Below, in pieces: positions 7,002-7,862 of a DNA stretch of 7,862 bases (positions within the stretch are counted from its first letter, which is position 1; every line of letters begins with the position of its first letter). The notes beneath the pieces are model-generated. The model was given only the letters and a program-made list of their open reading frames with translations, was not told where the DNA came from and did not search any database. The position numbers were made by a program, and so were the translations under genes. Source of the stretch: Brevundimonas sp. (GTDB lineage Bacteria; Pseudomonadota; Alphaproteobacteria; Caulobacterales; Caulobacteraceae); contig JADGMZ010000023.1 in assembly GCA_015234495.1 (NCBI GenBank), positions 1 through 7,862 on the forward strand. The letters run 5' to 3'.

Positions 7002-7862
7002 GTGAGAAATCTCTGCATCGCCATGGCGGCCGCCGCCATGACGTCACTGTCGGCCGGCGTCTCCGCCGTCGCAGCCCAGCCGGCCCCGATCGAGGCCTAC
7101 GCCGCCCTGCCGGCGATCGATGGCGCGGCCGTCTCGCCCGACGGCTCCATCCTGGCCTACATCCGCCGCAGCGCGGACGGCGACACGGTCGTGGCCCAGG
7201 CCCGCAGCGGCGAGGTGCTGGTCACTATCGACGTCAGCGACCGGGCCGCCCGCAGCGTGTTCTGGGCCTCGCCGGACCATGTGGTGATCTCGAGCACCGT
7301 CAACGACAAGATTCCCTACACCACCCAGCCGGGCCTCTATGAGCAGCTCGACATCGTCAATGTCCGCACCCGCCGGGTGGCCCGGGCGCTCCGCAGCGCC
7401 GACAAGGCCATACTGACCGCCAACTTCGGGCCGTCGACCGTCGGGACCTACCGCGGCCGGCCGGTGATGTACCTGCGCACCTATACGGTCGAGAACAACG
7501 CCTTCACCTACGACGTCTACCGGGTCGACCTCGATGACGGCCGCGGCCGGCTGCACCAGACGGGGGCCGAGGACACCAGTTCCTATCTCGTCCGCCCCGA
7601 TGGCGAGGTGGTGGCGCGGACGACCTATGATTCCGTGTCCGGGCGCTGGCGCCTGCTGGTCAAGCGCGGCGGCAACTGGAGCGAGATCATGTCGCGCCGC
7701 TCCCTGCTCGACACGCCCGCCGTGATGGGCTTCGGGCGGACCTACGACACGGTTCTGATCAGCGAGGACCGTGAGGATGAAGGCCCCGTGCTGGCCGAGT
7801 TCAGCCTGGCCGACGGCTCCGAGGTGATCCGCCACGACAACAGCAGCCTGCTGGGCTCGGTG
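7002..7862 (+). CDS. Secreted S9-type (prolyl oligopeptidase family) peptidase, N-terminal part
   Basis: The reading frame is open from GTG 7002 to the window end, giving 287 residues with no stop. An in-frame TAG at 6996-6998 rules out any earlier start. GAGGGGG (6985-6991) lies 10 nt upstream. The product begins MRNLCIAMAAAAM, followed by a hydrophobic stretch and a likely signal peptidase I site after A25 (VAA|QP), so it should be periplasmic or secreted. The mature start PIEAYAALPAIDGAAVSPDGSILAY contains the SPDG-type blade motif of beta-propellers and resembles the N terminus of Caulobacterales S9 peptidase / alpha-beta hydrolase proteins. The remaining part is strand-rich and propeller-like, with repeated short strands and turns ending in DG or GR. 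The catalytic Ser-Asp-His domain would lie beyond the window, so peptidase activity is inferred from family resemblance only. ATG codons at 7023 and 7038 would shorten or spoil the signal peptide. Confidence 0.75.
   Translation, partial: MRNLCIAMAAAAMTSLSAGVSAVAAQPAPIEAYAALPAIDGAAVSPDGSILAYIRRSADGDTVVAQARSGEVLVTIDVSDRAARSVFWASPDHVVISSTVNDKIPYTTQPGLYEQLDIVNVRTRRVARALRSADKAILTANFGPSTVGTYRGRPVMYLRTYTVENNAFTYDVYRVDLDDGRGRLHQTGAEDTSSYLVRPDGEVVARTTYDSVSGRWRLLVKRGGNWSEIMSRRSLLDTPAVMGFGRTYDTVLISEDREDEGPVLAEFSLADGSEVIRHDNSSLLGSV

Overview
The window is a 7.9 kb piece of a very GC-rich (roughly 70%) chromosome that reads as ordinary, intact housekeeping and envelope DNA from an alphaproteobacterium. 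The IF-3 sequence, the GalU variant with KTTPKELLNVVDRP, and the prolyl-oligopeptidase-type secreted protein point to Caulobacterales, most likely Brevundimonas or a close relative. This placement rests on remembered family sequences, not on a search. I see no insertion sequences, tRNA or rRNA genes, CRISPR arrays or phage genes, and base composition looks uniform.

Layout: (1) 75-2860, plus strand: glmS (glucosamine-6-phosphate synthase) then galU (UTP-glucose-1-phosphate uridylyltransferase), separated by a 92-bp spacer with a short hairpin. Both supply sugar precursors for the cell envelope. (2) 2865-3853, minus strand: an ABHD10-like alpha/beta hydrolase followed 20 bp later by a 69-residue lipoprotein, probably one transcript, converging on galU with only 4 bp between the stop codons. 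(3) 3925-4890, plus strand: a GT-B glycosyltransferase of family 9 (heptosyltransferase-like), divergent from the hydrolase. (4) 4887-5591: infC (translation initiation factor IF-3) as a self-contained unit with a candidate sigma-70-type promoter, a leader of about 80 nt that can fold, and a strong intrinsic terminator. (5) 5671-6921: a 12-helix MFS exporter of the DHA1/TetA-like group. (6) 7002-7862: the first 287 residues of a secreted S9-type peptidase, cut off by the window end.

The most informative observation is the infC start. The ribosome-binding site and the protein alignment both place it at an ATT codon (5002), not at the downstream ATG. This is the non-canonical start that lets IF-3 repress its own translation in E. 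coli. An internal ATG at 5047 has an identically spaced AAGGA, so a second, shorter IF-3 is possible. I found no convincing new multi-gene system in this window.
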